Shown here: positions 16,524 to 24,953 of the stretch, piece after piece
How the letters are laid out: the number at the start of each line of letters is the position of its first letter
Position numbering within the stretch: position 1 is the first letter of the stretch
Origin: Bradyrhizobium erythrophlei
GTDB lineage: Bacteria > Pseudomonadota > Alphaproteobacteria > Rhizobiales > Xanthobacteraceae
Direction: 5' to 3'
DNA: 64,000 nt
NCBI GenBank assembly: GCA_900129675.1
Contig: FSRD01000002.1
Coordinates: forward strand, 62,001 to 126,000
Notes under the pieces: model-generated
Told to the model about the DNA's origin: nothing
Databases searched by the model: none
Seen by the model: the letters and a program-made list of their open reading frames with translations, nothing else
Made by a program: the position numbers and the translations under genes

Positions 16524-17098
16524 TAAGAAAATAATAGAAATGACGTCAGCTGCCGGCTGATAGCGAACTCTGCAAAATGGGGTCGGTCAGCGCGGCGATA
16601 GCAGATTCTTCAACTGCGCCAAGAACGTCACCAACCACGCGCACGCATACATGCCCGCGAGACCAAGCGACGTTCTGCGATCAATCAAAGACAAACTCGT
16701 CCACAACCATATCCGGTAAAGCCATATTCCTGTCGTGGCCACGCCAAGCAAGCAAACCAACATCTTGAGAAAGGACGAGTTCGCGACGCCTAAAGCGCCG
16801 AATAGAAGCGTTGCTGGAACGAGAAACATCGTGCAGGCAGAAATCAAAGTCTCGTTCATGGATCCTCAAGACATCTACGAATCGCGGGCTACATATGCAG
16901 TTTGCAGCAACCTGTTTCCTTGTGGAAGTGACACGGATACGTGTCTGGCATCACCCACGATGCATTCATCAAATGGCGGCTAATAGGGACCCGTTCAAAT
17001 CGGGTCGACCAACCGCTGATAGGCGAAGGCATAAAATGGAGTCAGTCGGCTTCCTGATAAGGAAGTGCAGAAAGCTTATCAGTTGTCGATTGACTGCT
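16463..17098 (+). repeat. Three direct copies of an AAAAYGGRGTCRRTC motif around a small gene
   Basis: Similar 15-base sequences occur near 16463 (AAAACGGGGTCGATC), 16573 (AAAATGGGGTCGGTC) and 17033 (AAAATGGAGTCAGTC). The first and third are followed by hairpins: AGCTTTC/GAAAGCT near 16489-16506, and CTTCCT/AGGAAG plus CTGATAA/TTATCAG near 17048-17082. They bracket the membrane-protein gene at 16587-16859. They may be ends of an unrecognised element that cut the group II intron, but no terminal inverted-repeat pair was found. Confidence 0.4.
16587..16859 (-). CDS. Small integral membrane protein
   Basis: A 90-residue protein with three hydrophobic helices: about residues 6-26 (CTMFLVPATLLFGALGV), 31-52 (LKMLVCLLGVATTGIWLYRIW) and 65-82 (LGLAGMYACAWLVTFLA). 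The ATG at 16859 follows TTGAGGA at good spacing. The motif WTSLSLIDRRTSLGLAGMY recalls rhizobial hypotheticals with three membrane helices. It lies on the opposite strand inside a repeat-flanked segment. Function unknown. Confidence 0.65.
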   Translation of the reverse strand: MNETLISACTMFLVPATLLFGALGVANSSFLKMLVCLLGVATTGIWLYRIWLWTSLSLIDRRTSLGLAGMYACAWLVTFLAQLKNLLSPR

Positions 17099-17235
17099 TT
17101 TGGCCGGGGCGCTTACCCGATCCGACGCGTCCACTTTCGCGGCCATCGATATGAGAATGGTCCCTACGTCGACGACCAACTAGGATGAACCTTTCGAACA
17201 TCGACGCCGAGCCGGGCTGACCGCTGGAGACAAGG
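16860..17235. other. Intergenic stretch with repeat motif and hairpins
   Basis: Apart from the motif copy at about 17033 and the hairpins beside it, I find no gene here. Open frames on the plus strand lack ribosome-binding sites and family resemblance. Confidence 0.4.
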
Positions 17236-17355
17236 ATGGACTTGCCGACCAAGACTAAACAGAAGAAAGCCGAAAGCGAGTCCTATGCCATCGTCTCGCA
17301 GTTGGCGCAGACGAAGCGCGAGCGGCTGATGCAGCTCTGGGCGGCGTCGGGATAG
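17236..17355 (+). CDS. Very short hypothetical frame (39 aa)
   Basis: ATG 17236 has GGAGACAAGG directly upstream, a strong ribosome-binding site. It reads a charged peptide, MDLPTKTKQKKAESESYAIV, ending QLWAASG. The helical, lysine- and glutamate-rich make-up looks coding. It may be a genuine small protein or the start of a gene whose remainder was lost at the rearranged site near 17355. No match is recognised. Confidence 0.35.
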   Translation: MDLPTKTKQKKAESESYAIVSQLAQTKRERLMQLWAASG

Positions 17356-17420
17356 ATCCTAAATTTGTAGGCCTTGCGCACGATCATCTTCACAACATGC
17401 CGGCTGGATTTCGCAAGAGT

Positions 17421-17792
17421 CTAGCTGGCGTTGAGAGGCCTGCCCTCGTCCCAAGCCTTCGGTTCGGCTCCTCCTAGGTGCAGCAGGGTGTAGGCCGTGT
17501 CGTACTTCCCGCTTCTGAATGAAAGTTCTCGAGCGCGTTCGTTGAACCATACTCCGGTAGGGTGGTCGACGCCGGCGCGGATCTCCGGCGTGAACTGCTC
17601 CTGTGCGGCGGCGGATTCAGCCGGCAAGGGGACCGGGCCGCGGCAGGTGCGGATCAACGCACCACTGACTAGGGTGGGTTTGCTCGACCATGACCATTTG
17701 ACAAAGCCGTCAGCCGACCCCCTATCTGGCTGGGTCTCCCCAACATGGAAGTCGGTCCGGGGGTACTCGCTGCGCAAGATTGGTCCACCCAA
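17421..17792 (-). CDS. Possible hypothetical protein or fragment
   Basis: A 123-residue frame ending HPTGVWFNERARELSFRSGK, then YDTAYTLLHLGGAEPKAWDE. The C-terminal half looks like a real protein, while the start is weak (TTG at 17792). The frame stays open further upstream to a stop near 17880, through a run of ten cytosines (17846-17855). It may be the end of a longer gene broken near the C-run. No family recognised. Confidence 0.35.
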   Translation of the reverse strand: MGGPILRSEYPRTDFHVGETQPDRGSADGFVKWSWSSKPTLVSGALIRTCRGPVPLPAESAAAQEQFTPEIRAGVDHPTGVWFNERARELSFRSGKYDTAYTLLHLGGAEPKAWDEGRPLNAS

Positions 17793-17933
17793 GATGCGGA
17801 TCAGGCGCGCCAGAGGGGCGGGAAGCGCTGCGCGATGAGAAAAGACCCCCCCCCCCTCGAATTTCTTTGCTCCGCTACTTCAGCCAAACGAAATCCGTGC
17901 GAAATTCGCAAGGAGTGCCAGAACGATAGGGAA

Positions 17934-18100
17934 ATCGAAGCGTTCTTAAAGGTACGGATCGAGTCGTTCTTAAAGTGAAATCGAGTCGTTCTTTCGTAGT
18001 CCGCACAGCGATTGCAACTTTTCGAACAAGCAGCAAATGAATCCCGCGAAATCGACTCTCAATTCTTTGGAATCGAGTCGCGAATCTTTGGAATCGAATC
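17934..18100. repeat. Iteron-like direct repeats beside the tRNA-like sequence
   Basis: ATCGAAGCGTTCTTAAAG (17934-17951), ATCGAGTCGTTCTTAAAG (17958-17975) and ATCGAGTCGTTCTTTCG (17980-17996) are near-identical and spaced 22-24 bases apart. A second set, AATTCTTTGGAATCGAGTCG and AATCTTTGGAATCGAATCGG, follows at about 18060-18101. They lie within 40-200 bases of the damaged tRNA. Such arrays could be integrase arm sites, replication iterons or regulator sites. Confidence 0.55.
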
Positions 18101-18135
18101 GGACAAAATTTGGCGCGACACCTCCTAGAACTTGC

Positions 18136-18211
18136 TGGTGGGCCCGGCAGGACTCGAACCTGCAACCAGACCGTTATGAGCGGTCGGCTCTAACCAATGA
18201 GCTAAAGGTCT
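18136..18211 (-). tRNA. tRNA-Ile2(CAT)-like sequence with broken acceptor stem
   Basis: Read on the minus strand, positions 8-76 of a tRNA are perfect. The D stem is GCTC/GAGC and the anticodon arm is GACCG-CTCATAA-CGGTC with anticodon CAT. The T arm is GCAGG-TTCGAGT-CCTGC, and the 3' end is CGGGCCC-ACCA. The 5' acceptor half should be GGGCCCG but reads AGACCTT, giving three mismatches and a wobble in seven pairs. The resemblance to E. coli ileX in the anticodon loop favours Ile2 over Met. The sharp loss of the 5' end fits an integration or recombination scar rather than a working gene. Confidence 0.65.
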
Positions 18212-18256
18212 TCGCGTAATGTAAGGTTTTCGAGCTGTGGGACGCACTCCCGGCGC

Positions 18257-18724
18257 GCCGACCCACTTTTGGGGTGGGTGACACTATTATGGGGTGGAGG
18301 ACAACATCACACAGGGACAGCAACGGTGAGATCCGTGAAACCGCGCCGCCAATAGAGATGGTCGGGTCAGATGTCGTGCAGCCAATTCGGGGGAACAGCC
18401 GGGGCGTTGCTTGCCATGCGGCTGGTAGCGATCGGCGCAAACGATCCCGCTGGAGGGATTGACAATAGGCCTGTTCGGCGATGCCGGCAGGTGGAGGAGT
18501 CAACTCTTGCGAATCCGAGTCAGCGCTGATGCGACCCGATAGTCCGCAGGCGTACCGTTGACAAGTCTCAGTCGTGCAACGCCGACCCACTTTTGGGGTG
18601 CGTGACGCTCTTACGGGGTGGAGGACACAAGGACACGGGGACAGCAACGGTGAGATCCGTGAAACCGCGCCGCCAATAGAGATAGTCGGGTCAGATGTCG
18701 TGCAGCCAATTCGGGGGAACAGCC
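18257..18724. repeat. Two 144-bp direct repeats (18257-18400 and 18581-18724)
   Basis: Both copies start GCCGACCCACTTTTGGGGTG and end CCAATTCGGGGGAACAGCC, with about ten scattered differences. The reiterated CCCCAAAAGTGGGTC and GGGGTGGAGGACA motifs recall the multi-repeat ends of IS21-like elements, but no transposase lies between them. The second copy interrupts the metallopeptidase-like gene at about 18725. They may be the outcome of repeated insertion followed by deletion. Confidence 0.7.
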
Positions 18725-19025
18725 ACAGTTGTTTTTGGGGCGGAAGGCCCGCTGATCCGGTGCTGGTACCGTCCTCTCCGACAGTCTCACTAAACAACCG
18801 CCAGATATCGAACGCGCTTCGAAAACTGTGAAATCCGGACGGTGTCGCGATGTTCTGCAGATAATGAATGTACTCGTGGAAGACGATCGAGAAGTCGTCT
18901 GCGTCCAATGGCCTGAATTTCAAACCTGCGCTATCGACGATCGCGATGCCAGGTGGAAGCGTGATCATGAATCCATTCGGCCTGTACCAGGCCGAAGACT
19001 CGGATTTATTCTTCTTGCCCCACAT
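18725..19025 (-). pseudogene. HExxH protein, C-terminus lost at a repeat
   Basis: The first about 95 residues are protein-like: MWGKKNKSESSAWYRPNGF, then LPPGIAIVDSAGLKFRPLDA, then FSIVFHEYIHYLQNIATPSG. The HEYIH segment is a zinc-metallopeptidase HExxH signature. At about 18724 the frame enters the 144-bp repeat and then reads meaningless sequence twice over. The third zinc ligand and most of the protein are therefore missing. The gene starts just after its minus-strand neighbour ends and was probably the last gene of an island operon. Confidence 0.6.
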
Positions 19026-19041
19026 AATGGTTGATCCGCGG

Positions 19042-20358
19042 CTAAAACTGATTCCAGTTTCTGAGCAATTTTTCTCCGAACGCTCGATTGCGCACGATGC
19101 CGTTCTTGTGGAGTTTCTTTTTGGCGCCGTATCCGAGACGCCGGGCCAGCGTTTCCAGGCTTATACGCCGCACATCCGGGAGCTCGAGATAGATGAACGT
19201 GATCTCGCGGCCGTTCCGTCGCCATGAACGCGTGTAGATCACATCGGCAGGAGCATCGACCAGACGTCTTCCCTTTGGCTGCTCCGTGACCCTCACGACC
19301 TCGTCCCGCTCCCGAAAGGAACAAGCGCCGGACCATCTGAAACTATCCACGATGTAGTTCCGCTTATGCTTCCGTCGGGCTTTTGCAATCGATAACCCTT
19401 TTTCCTCCGTTTCCTCGGATCCCTCCGGAAGATCGGCGGGCTCAAGTTGCGCTAGTAGCAAGTGGGGCAACTCGGAGCTCGGCCTCCTGGACAGTGGCTT
19501 GGGAACTCCGCCTCCGGGTATGCGAGGCGGTCTGTAAAGTTTTTGCAACTGACCCAGTCTGCCCGGCGATAACTCGTCGAGGCACAGATCCTTCACGAAC
19601 TCTTTGGCGCTGCGGACGACCGCCCGATCGGACGTCCTGACGACTGCTTCTATTAGAATCCCGGATGAACGGCTTGATGCGTTGGCGGAAGCCAGCTTGG
19701 CGCAGCACTGGATCAGACTCGATGTGGGGCGTGCCCTTGGGTTCCTCGACCGCGTCAAGATCGACGACATCAGGGGCTTGCGGATTGAAATCACCGCCGC
19801 GCGCGCCGCGGAGCCGAGCGCGGCGCGGATCGGTCACGGCGACCGCGACGCCCTTGTCCAATGCACGCTGTGCCGTCGCCACCGGCATGGCCGCATCCTC
19901 CCACTGGCCAGCGAACCGCTTTCGGCCATCGTGGTCGTGGTACTTCGCACTGCGCAGCATAAAAACAGTCTGCGTCTTCGGCGTCGGCTCAGTTACCGCA
20001 ACCGGCGTGGGCACGGGCTCCCGCGGGATCGCCTGCCGACTCCGCCGGATCGCATCGGCCATCGCCTTCAGCTCTGCCAAAGTGACGTTGGCCGCAACTT
20101 CGATTTGACCCATGGTGTTCTCGACGAAACCCGCCATTTGACCGCTCTCAAAGTGCCACTGGCCGATCTCGGACAGCACGTCGGCGAGAATGCGCGATTG
20201 CGCAAGGTAAGTCGGCATTGATTCGGATCGAATTGACCAGGCGCTGCAGGATCGGAAGGAGGATTTGCTGGGAATACCTTTCTCCTTCGGAGTGGCGGAT
20301 GGTCGATTCCCCGGGGGCGGCGCGCACCTGCGAACCGCTTTCTTTCCTGCTCCGTCAT
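19042..20358 (-). pseudogene. Island hypothetical gene with probable frameshifts
   Basis: Three adjoining frames look coding one after another. From 20358 (ATG behind GAGGGGAT) MTEQERKRFAGARRPRGIDH runs to about 20220. From 20218 MPTYLAQSRILADVLSEIGQ runs to about 19660, including KYHDHDGRKRFAGQWEDAAM and ARLRGARGGDFNPQAPDVVD. From about 19660 VVRTSDRAVVRSAKEFVKDL runs to the stop at 19042. MPTYL has no ribosome-binding site of its own. One original protein of about 435 residues with two frameshifts explains this best. Two or three overlapping genes remain possible. Confidence 0.5.
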
Positions 20359-20403
20359 GATGATCCCCTCGATAGGATGTTGGTGGGATACTTTCTCGTT
20401 AAC

Positions 20404-21444
20404 TCAGGATCCGAGAGCCGCGAGCGCGTCCTCGTCTTCCTGAGACAGCGGTCCGCAACCGAGTGCATCGAGCCGCCTGAGGATGTCTTGGGCCGAGACG
20501 ACGACCACCCCGTACGTCTGCCTAAAGTTCTGGTCTTCGACCGCCGCTAGTTGTGCCAGCATGCGGCGCGCATCGATGTCTTTCGGCACTACACGCACGG
20601 CGGCGGCGCCGAGGAGCGGAACCGCGGCGCGCAGCAAACTGCGATGGAAAGCCATCTCCCAGATGGATTCCAGCTGGTGACGCGCGCACATCAGGGCCGC
20701 CGTCTCAGGCAGATATTGGTCGATGACGATCTCGATCTGCGACCGGAACGTAACAGGGACGTCGTCGCCCGCCAGGCGCTTGATCTCGGAACTGATCTCG
20801 CCGAGCCCGAATGCGCGACTACGGTTGCAGCAGCTGCGTTGGGCGTACCAATTCGGCCCGGCGGTCCAGAAGAGGCGCATGTTCTCGCGGTCCAGAGCTT
20901 CGTGGCCCAACCAGAGGTCGACGCCTCCGTGAACGGCGCTTCCGATCGCGTACCAGACAGGCTCTCCCGCGTTGACGAAGACGTGACCGTCACAGAACGC
21001 CACCCTCGCGGCGCCCCGCGACGTCCTCAACAACTGAATCGCCCTGTCGGACTCTCCGAATCTATGCTTCGGAAAGTTGTTGACGAACTCCGCGAAGGAC
21101 GGGCCATCGGGAAAGCTCCGCTCGTGGGACGGATTAAACGTCAGGAACGAGCTCATCGTCCCATCGGCGGCATGCTCCTGAAACTGGGCGACGCTCATCG
21201 GTCCGTCATAACCCATGAGCGGCCACCACAATGCGCGATCGTGCGAACGTACCTCGTGCAGATGCCACAGCGGAAACGCATCCTGAGTGTAGATACGAAA
21301 TGCAACCGGCGCGGCGATCGGGTCGATCTCGCGAACCGAGATCGACACTTCTTCACTGAGGTATACGCTCTCTTCCCTCCGGCACCGCGGGCGCTTATAC
21401 GGTTGACGGTAACGCATCCGGAGCTTGACGAGATGATCTTTCAT
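20404..21444 (-). CDS. Island protein of unknown function, paralogue B
   Basis: A 346-residue soluble protein starting MKDHLVKLRMRYRQPYKRPR and ending DALAALGS. It is a tandem paralogue of the gene at 21597-22640. Shared blocks include HEVRSHD..LWWPL, TSRGAARVAFCDG, WTAGPNWYAQR, PETAALMC and VVPKDIDARRMLAQL. No nucleotide-binding, membrane or known catalytic motif is visible. GGAA precedes the ATG. It lies downstream of the integrase genes on the same strand and is probably cargo of the island. Confidence 0.75.
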   Translation of the reverse strand: MKDHLVKLRMRYRQPYKRPRCRREESVYLSEEVSISVREIDPIAAPVAFRIYTQDAFPLWHLHEVRSHDRALWWPLMGYDGPMSVAQFQEHAADGTMSSFLTFNPSHERSFPDGPSFAEFVNNFPKHRFGESDRAIQLLRTSRGAARVAFCDGHVFVNAGEPVWYAIGSAVHGGVDLWLGHEALDRENMRLFWTAGPNWYAQRSCCNRSRAFGLGEISSEIKRLAGDDVPVTFRSQIEIVIDQYLPETAALMCARHQLESIWEMAFHRSLLRAAVPLLGAAAVRVVPKDIDARRMLAQLAAVEDQNFRQTYGVVVVSAQDILRRLDALGCGPLSQEDEDALAALGS

Positions 21445-21596
21445 GCAAAGAGTTCCGTCACGGTAGTAGGGTGAGAGGTCGCCGCAGCCGTTCGTCCTCG
21501 ATCGGGTCGGGCGCCGGCACCGGACGCCGGCTTCGGGGCAGCATCGTCGAGGTATTTGGTCCTCGAGGGCTCTTCCTCTGATCCGCGATCGTTCGC

Positions 21597-22640
21597 CTAC
21601 GATCCAAGGGCCGCCAGCGCCGCTTCGTCGTCTTCGTCAAGGAGGCCGCAGCCCAACGCCTCGAGCCGCCTCAACGTGCCTCGGGCGGCAGCGATGGGGT
21701 ACGCGTACAGGCGGATGAGAGATTCTTCCGGGGCGGAGGAGAGCTGAGCCAGCACGCGGCGTGCGTCGATATCCTTCGGCATCACTTTTACGTCCCCTGC
21801 TGCGGCGAGAGGCGGAATGCACATGCGGAGCAAGCTTCCGTGGGTGGCGCGGCGCCAGACTTCCGTGATCTGCTCGTGCAGACAGAGGAGGGCCGCCGTT
21901 TCGGGAGGATGCTGATGGCTTTCGACTGTGTCGATGCGTGACCGGAGGTGAAGATTGCAGAACTGACCCAAGTACTTCATTTCGGTGTCGAGCTCGTCCA
22001 GCCCGCATACGCGACTGCCGCGATAGCAGTCCCGCCGGGTGCGCCAGTCTGGTCCGGCGGTCCAAAAGTCCCTGGTGTCTTCGACATTCCAGGCTGCGTG
22101 ACCAAGGCAGAACTCAAGGCGGCTCGTACCGACGTTGAAAATCACGTACCATACGGGGATGCCGCCGTTGATGAACACTTGGCCATCACAGAAGGCGACT
22201 CTCGCGGCCCCCCTCGACGTCTTCGCGAACCGCTCGTCCCGGTCGCACTCTCCCATCTCCCTGACCCGAAGGTCCGCAAAGAATTCGGCGTACGACAGGT
22301 GCGTTCGGATGCCATACTCTGTGACAGGATCAAATCTCAACAGGGAGCTGACCTCTCCGTCCGCTGCGAGCTCGAGAAACTTGGGCACGGTGATCGGGCC
22401 GTCATGGCCGGTCAGAGGCCACCACAACGACCCATCGTGCGAGCGAACCTCGTGGACACGGGCAACACAGTAGCGGTCATCAACATAAACGCGATACGCT
22501 ACCGGCGCGGTGCTGGGCTCGATTTCGCGGATCGCGACCGTCATCTTTTCGGTCAGGAATACGCTTTCGAATTTCCTGCACCTAGGGAGCTTGTACTTTT
22601 GCCGGTAGTCCATAGGAATCGTGACGAAATGATCCTTCAT
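21597..22640 (-). CDS. Island protein of unknown function, paralogue A
   Basis: A 347-residue protein starting MKDHFVTIPMDYRQKYKLPR at ATG 22640, which has CGGAG upstream. The open frame extends much further, but the extra N-terminal residues are arginine-rich and lack a start signal. It shares blocks with paralogue B across its whole length and the same C-terminus (ALAALGS). Conserved cysteines, histidines and the DGP(I/M)(T/S)V segment hint at a folded enzyme or binding protein. I do not recognise the family. Confidence 0.75.
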   Translation of the reverse strand: MKDHFVTIPMDYRQKYKLPRCRKFESVFLTEKMTVAIREIEPSTAPVAYRVYVDDRYCVARVHEVRSHDGSLWWPLTGHDGPITVPKFLELAADGEVSSLLRFDPVTEYGIRTHLSYAEFFADLRVREMGECDRDERFAKTSRGAARVAFCDGQVFINGGIPVWYVIFNVGTSRLEFCLGHAAWNVEDTRDFWTAGPDWRTRRDCYRGSRVCGLDELDTEMKYLGQFCNLHLRSRIDTVESHQHPPETAALLCLHEQITEVWRRATHGSLLRMCIPPLAAAGDVKVMPKDIDARRVLAQLSSAPEESLIRLYAYPIAAARGTLRRLEALGCGLLDEDDEAALAALGS

Positions 22641-22806
22641 GAACGGAACTCCGTCCTTGACGACTGGGGAGAAAGCATGATCGCCGGGGGACGGCGTCCC
22701 GTGACGCCCGTCTGACCCACGGGACACAGGGACGCATCCAGGCCAGGCGTCGCCATCGATCGGTCGATAAGGTGATGTCCGAGCATTCTCGATCTCTTCG
22801 TGCCGA

Positions 22807-23811
22807 CTACCTGGCTGGCGGACCATCGGTGCCCGGGCCGGAACGGCTCGGGCGCCGGGGCTGCGAGTAACGCTGACGGATACGCGCGACCTCGGCCGGC
22901 AGCGGCGCCGGCACCGGGAAGCGGCTCTTCCCCTCGCGGGGGCGCGCATAATGCGTGCTCGCGGTCGCATCGGAGGCGTGCCCGAGCAGGGCGGCGACGA
23001 TCGCGAGCCCGTGCAGCTTCTCTTCCTCGGTTGCGGCGGGCACGACATAGGTTGCCTTGAACCGGGCGGCCGCGGCGTGGCGCATCGATGACAACGTCGG
23101 GCGTTTCTTGCGCCGCGGAAAGAGCTCCTTGGTCAACCGGCGCATGAACGCCTCAAGAGTGTCGAGCAAGGTGTCGTAGGACTGATCCTCGGCCGCAGCC
23201 CGTGCCACCGCGATCCAGTGGTTCATCTGCAACACGAGATCGTCGGACAACGATTCAAATAGCAACGTGCGGGTCTCGCCATGGGCACGCCCGTTCCCAT
23301 GCTTACCGTTCGAGAGCGTCAGTTGCCACGCGTAGCCGGGCACGACACTGGGACCGAACACGGCGGACGGCCATTCGGTCAGGCGCGCCCCCGTCAAGGC
23401 ACCGCACTCTATGGCCGCCACGAGCGTCGTGGCGTTGTCGCCGTCGGCGGCAAGCGCCGCATAGCAGATGCGCTCGATATCATCCTCCACGCCCGTCTTC
23501 TGTTTCTGCTGCGAAGTCCGCAGGCCGCCGTCGGAAGAGCCTTCCTGTTGCGCCGGACGTCCGCGGAGCAAAGCGATCGCTTTTTGCAGCACCGGCCCGC
23601 GGATCGGACGGATCACGGCGCCCTCAATCATCGTGAAAATCAGAGCCGCCCGATTCTGCCGATGGGTAGAGGGCGCGAGCTTCTTCATTGCCACGGCCTT
23701 CGCAAGTTCGATCGGCGACAGCTTGCGGCCTGCGGCGGCGTTCTCCGCAGCGATGATCCGCAGCGCGCGCTCGCGATAGGCTTGTTCAGTCTTTTTGGTG
23801 CGATTCGGCAT
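22807..23811 (-). CDS. Tyrosine recombinase/integrase (second of a tandem pair)
   Basis: A 334-residue protein with tyrosine-recombinase catalytic features: Arg143 in TGARLTEW, Arg244-His245 in SMRHAAAARF, His278 in LLGHAS and a likely nucleophile Tyr288 in STHYAR. The N-terminal part (THRQNRAALIFTMIEG) resembles a SAM-like core-binding domain. ATG 23811 follows GGAGCTCGG and lies eight bases after the stop of the first recombinase, so the two are an operon. The C-terminus is proline- and arginine-rich. Confidence 0.8.
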   Translation of the reverse strand: MPNRTKKTEQAYRERALRIIAAENAAAGRKLSPIELAKAVAMKKLAPSTHRQNRAALIFTMIEGAVIRPIRGPVLQKAIALLRGRPAQQEGSSDGGLRTSQQKQKTGVEDDIERICYAALAADGDNATTLVAAIECGALTGARLTEWPSAVFGPSVVPGYAWQLTLSNGKHGNGRAHGETRTLLFESLSDDLVLQMNHWIAVARAAAEDQSYDTLLDTLEAFMRRLTKELFPRRKKRPTLSSMRHAAAARFKATYVVPAATEEEKLHGLAIVAALLGHASDATASTHYARPREGKSRFPVPAPLPAEVARIRQRYSQPRRPSRSGPGTDGPPAR

Positions 23812-23819
23812 CCGAGCTC

Positions 23820-24953
23820 CTAGCCGTTGATCCAGGGGGGCTGCAGCACGTCGTGCTTCCGGCAGTGGCCGGCGATCTCGCGCACGAACGCTTCGACGGC
23901 CGCCTTGGCCTCGCGGAGATACAGCGGGCTGTAGGGCGAGTAGATGATGGTGGTGGCGACGGACTGCGGCGGCTGGATGTGACCGAGGAACAGCGCGATC
24001 TGCTCGTCGGGGACGGCTTTCGAGCGCATGTAGCGTCCGGCTGCATGCCTCACGCTGTAGGTGTTTCCACCGGGCGCAAGCCCCGCCCGGCGGCACGCGG
24101 CGTCGAAAGCGGTGTCGATCTCGCCGACAGCTTGTCCCCGCCATTGAATAAGGTGCCCAGGCGGAAGCTGCAGCGTCCACGGCAACAGCGTGTTGGGGAT
24201 CGGAAGGGTCGGCCGCCATTTCGAGGTCTGGACCCTGCCGGCCGGGTTGAGATCGATCAGCCCACGACGATGATCGATCTGCGTGGCGACGGCGTCGAGC
24301 AGCGCTCCGATCCGGCAGGCCAAATTGATCAGCCACACCAAGGCCACCAGAACATGCATGAACTGGGCCTGGTCGATCATCGCGGCGATCTCTTCCACCT
24401 CCATCACGCGGCCTTTTGGCGGCGCTGCTCTGGAGTGATTCTTGGTGCAGTAGTAAGGCACGGTCGGCGCATGATGCCGGGGCAGGCGCCGTTCATCGAT
24501 CGCCTTTGCGCAACCGGTGCGCAAGATCGTCAGCGTCCTGTCGATGGTGGACAACTTGATCCCTTCTTCCAGCGCAGTGTCGCGGAAGCGATCGAAGCTG
24601 CTCGTGACCATGTGCTGGAGCATGGTGTCGCCCATCAACCGCTTCATGCGTTCGATCGCGATCTTGGCGAACTCCGCCGACGCCTGCTTCTCGACCGTCG
24701 GACGAATGAAATCCAGGAGCTCGGTCACGGTGCGGATCGGCTTCTGTACGATCGCGTGTTTCGGATCGCCGGTGATGCAGCGTTCGACGAGCGACCGCAC
24801 GGCGGCGATCGCCGCCTCGAGATCGTCCGTGTGCAAGGAGCGATAGAAAGTCTTCTTCGTCTCCTTGTCGTAGGTGTAGACGTAGAAGTGCGACGTATCG
24901 CTGTCGCGGCAGACGGCGAATTCGCCGATCTCGTGGATCTTGAGGTAGGGCAT
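23820..24953 (-). CDS. Tyrosine recombinase/integrase (first of a tandem pair)
   Basis: A 377-residue protein. Catalytic candidates are Arg214 (LACRIGALLD), Arg302 (YSVRHAAGRY), His325 (FLGHIQ) and Tyr338 or Tyr341 (IIYSPYSPLY). The expected histidine of the HxxR box appears to be tyrosine (Tyr299), an unusual but known kind of change. The N-terminal region (residues 80-180) fits a core-binding domain. Its ATG overlaps the stop of the small HTH gene by one base (TGATG). With the neighbouring tRNA-Val fragment it is a likely island integrase. Confidence 0.85.
   Translation of the reverse strand: MPYLKIHEIGEFAVCRDSDTSHFYVYTYDKETKKTFYRSLHTDDLEAAIAAVRSLVERCITGDPKHAIVQKPIRTVTELLDFIRPTVEKQASAEFAKIAIERMKRLMGDTMLQHMVTSSFDRFRDTALEEGIKLSTIDRTLTILRTGCAKAIDERRLPRHHAPTVPYYCTKNHSRAAPPKGRVMEVEEIAAMIDQAQFMHVLVALVWLINLACRIGALLDAVATQIDHRRGLIDLNPAGRVQTSKWRPTLPIPNTLLPWTLQLPPGHLIQWRGQAVGEIDTAFDAACRRAGLAPGGNTYSVRHAAGRYMRSKAVPDEQIALFLGHIQPPQSVATTIIYSPYSPLYLREAKAAVEAFVREIAGHCRKHDVLQPPWING

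Noticed and set aside
17934..18101. CRISPR array
   Set aside because: The repeats are short, imperfect and lack regular unique spacers of 30 bases or more; no cas gene is nearby.
18037..18219. Short frame reading WWARQDSNLQPDRYERSALTN
   Set aside because: This peptide is a well-known mistranslation of a tRNA gene; it reads across the tRNA-Ile2-like sequence.
21636..23048. Extended N-terminus of paralogue A (start at 23048)
   Set aside because: The extra about 135 residues are arginine/proline-rich, overlap the integrase gene on the same strand and have no ribosome-binding site; the paralogue begins at the equivalent of 22640.
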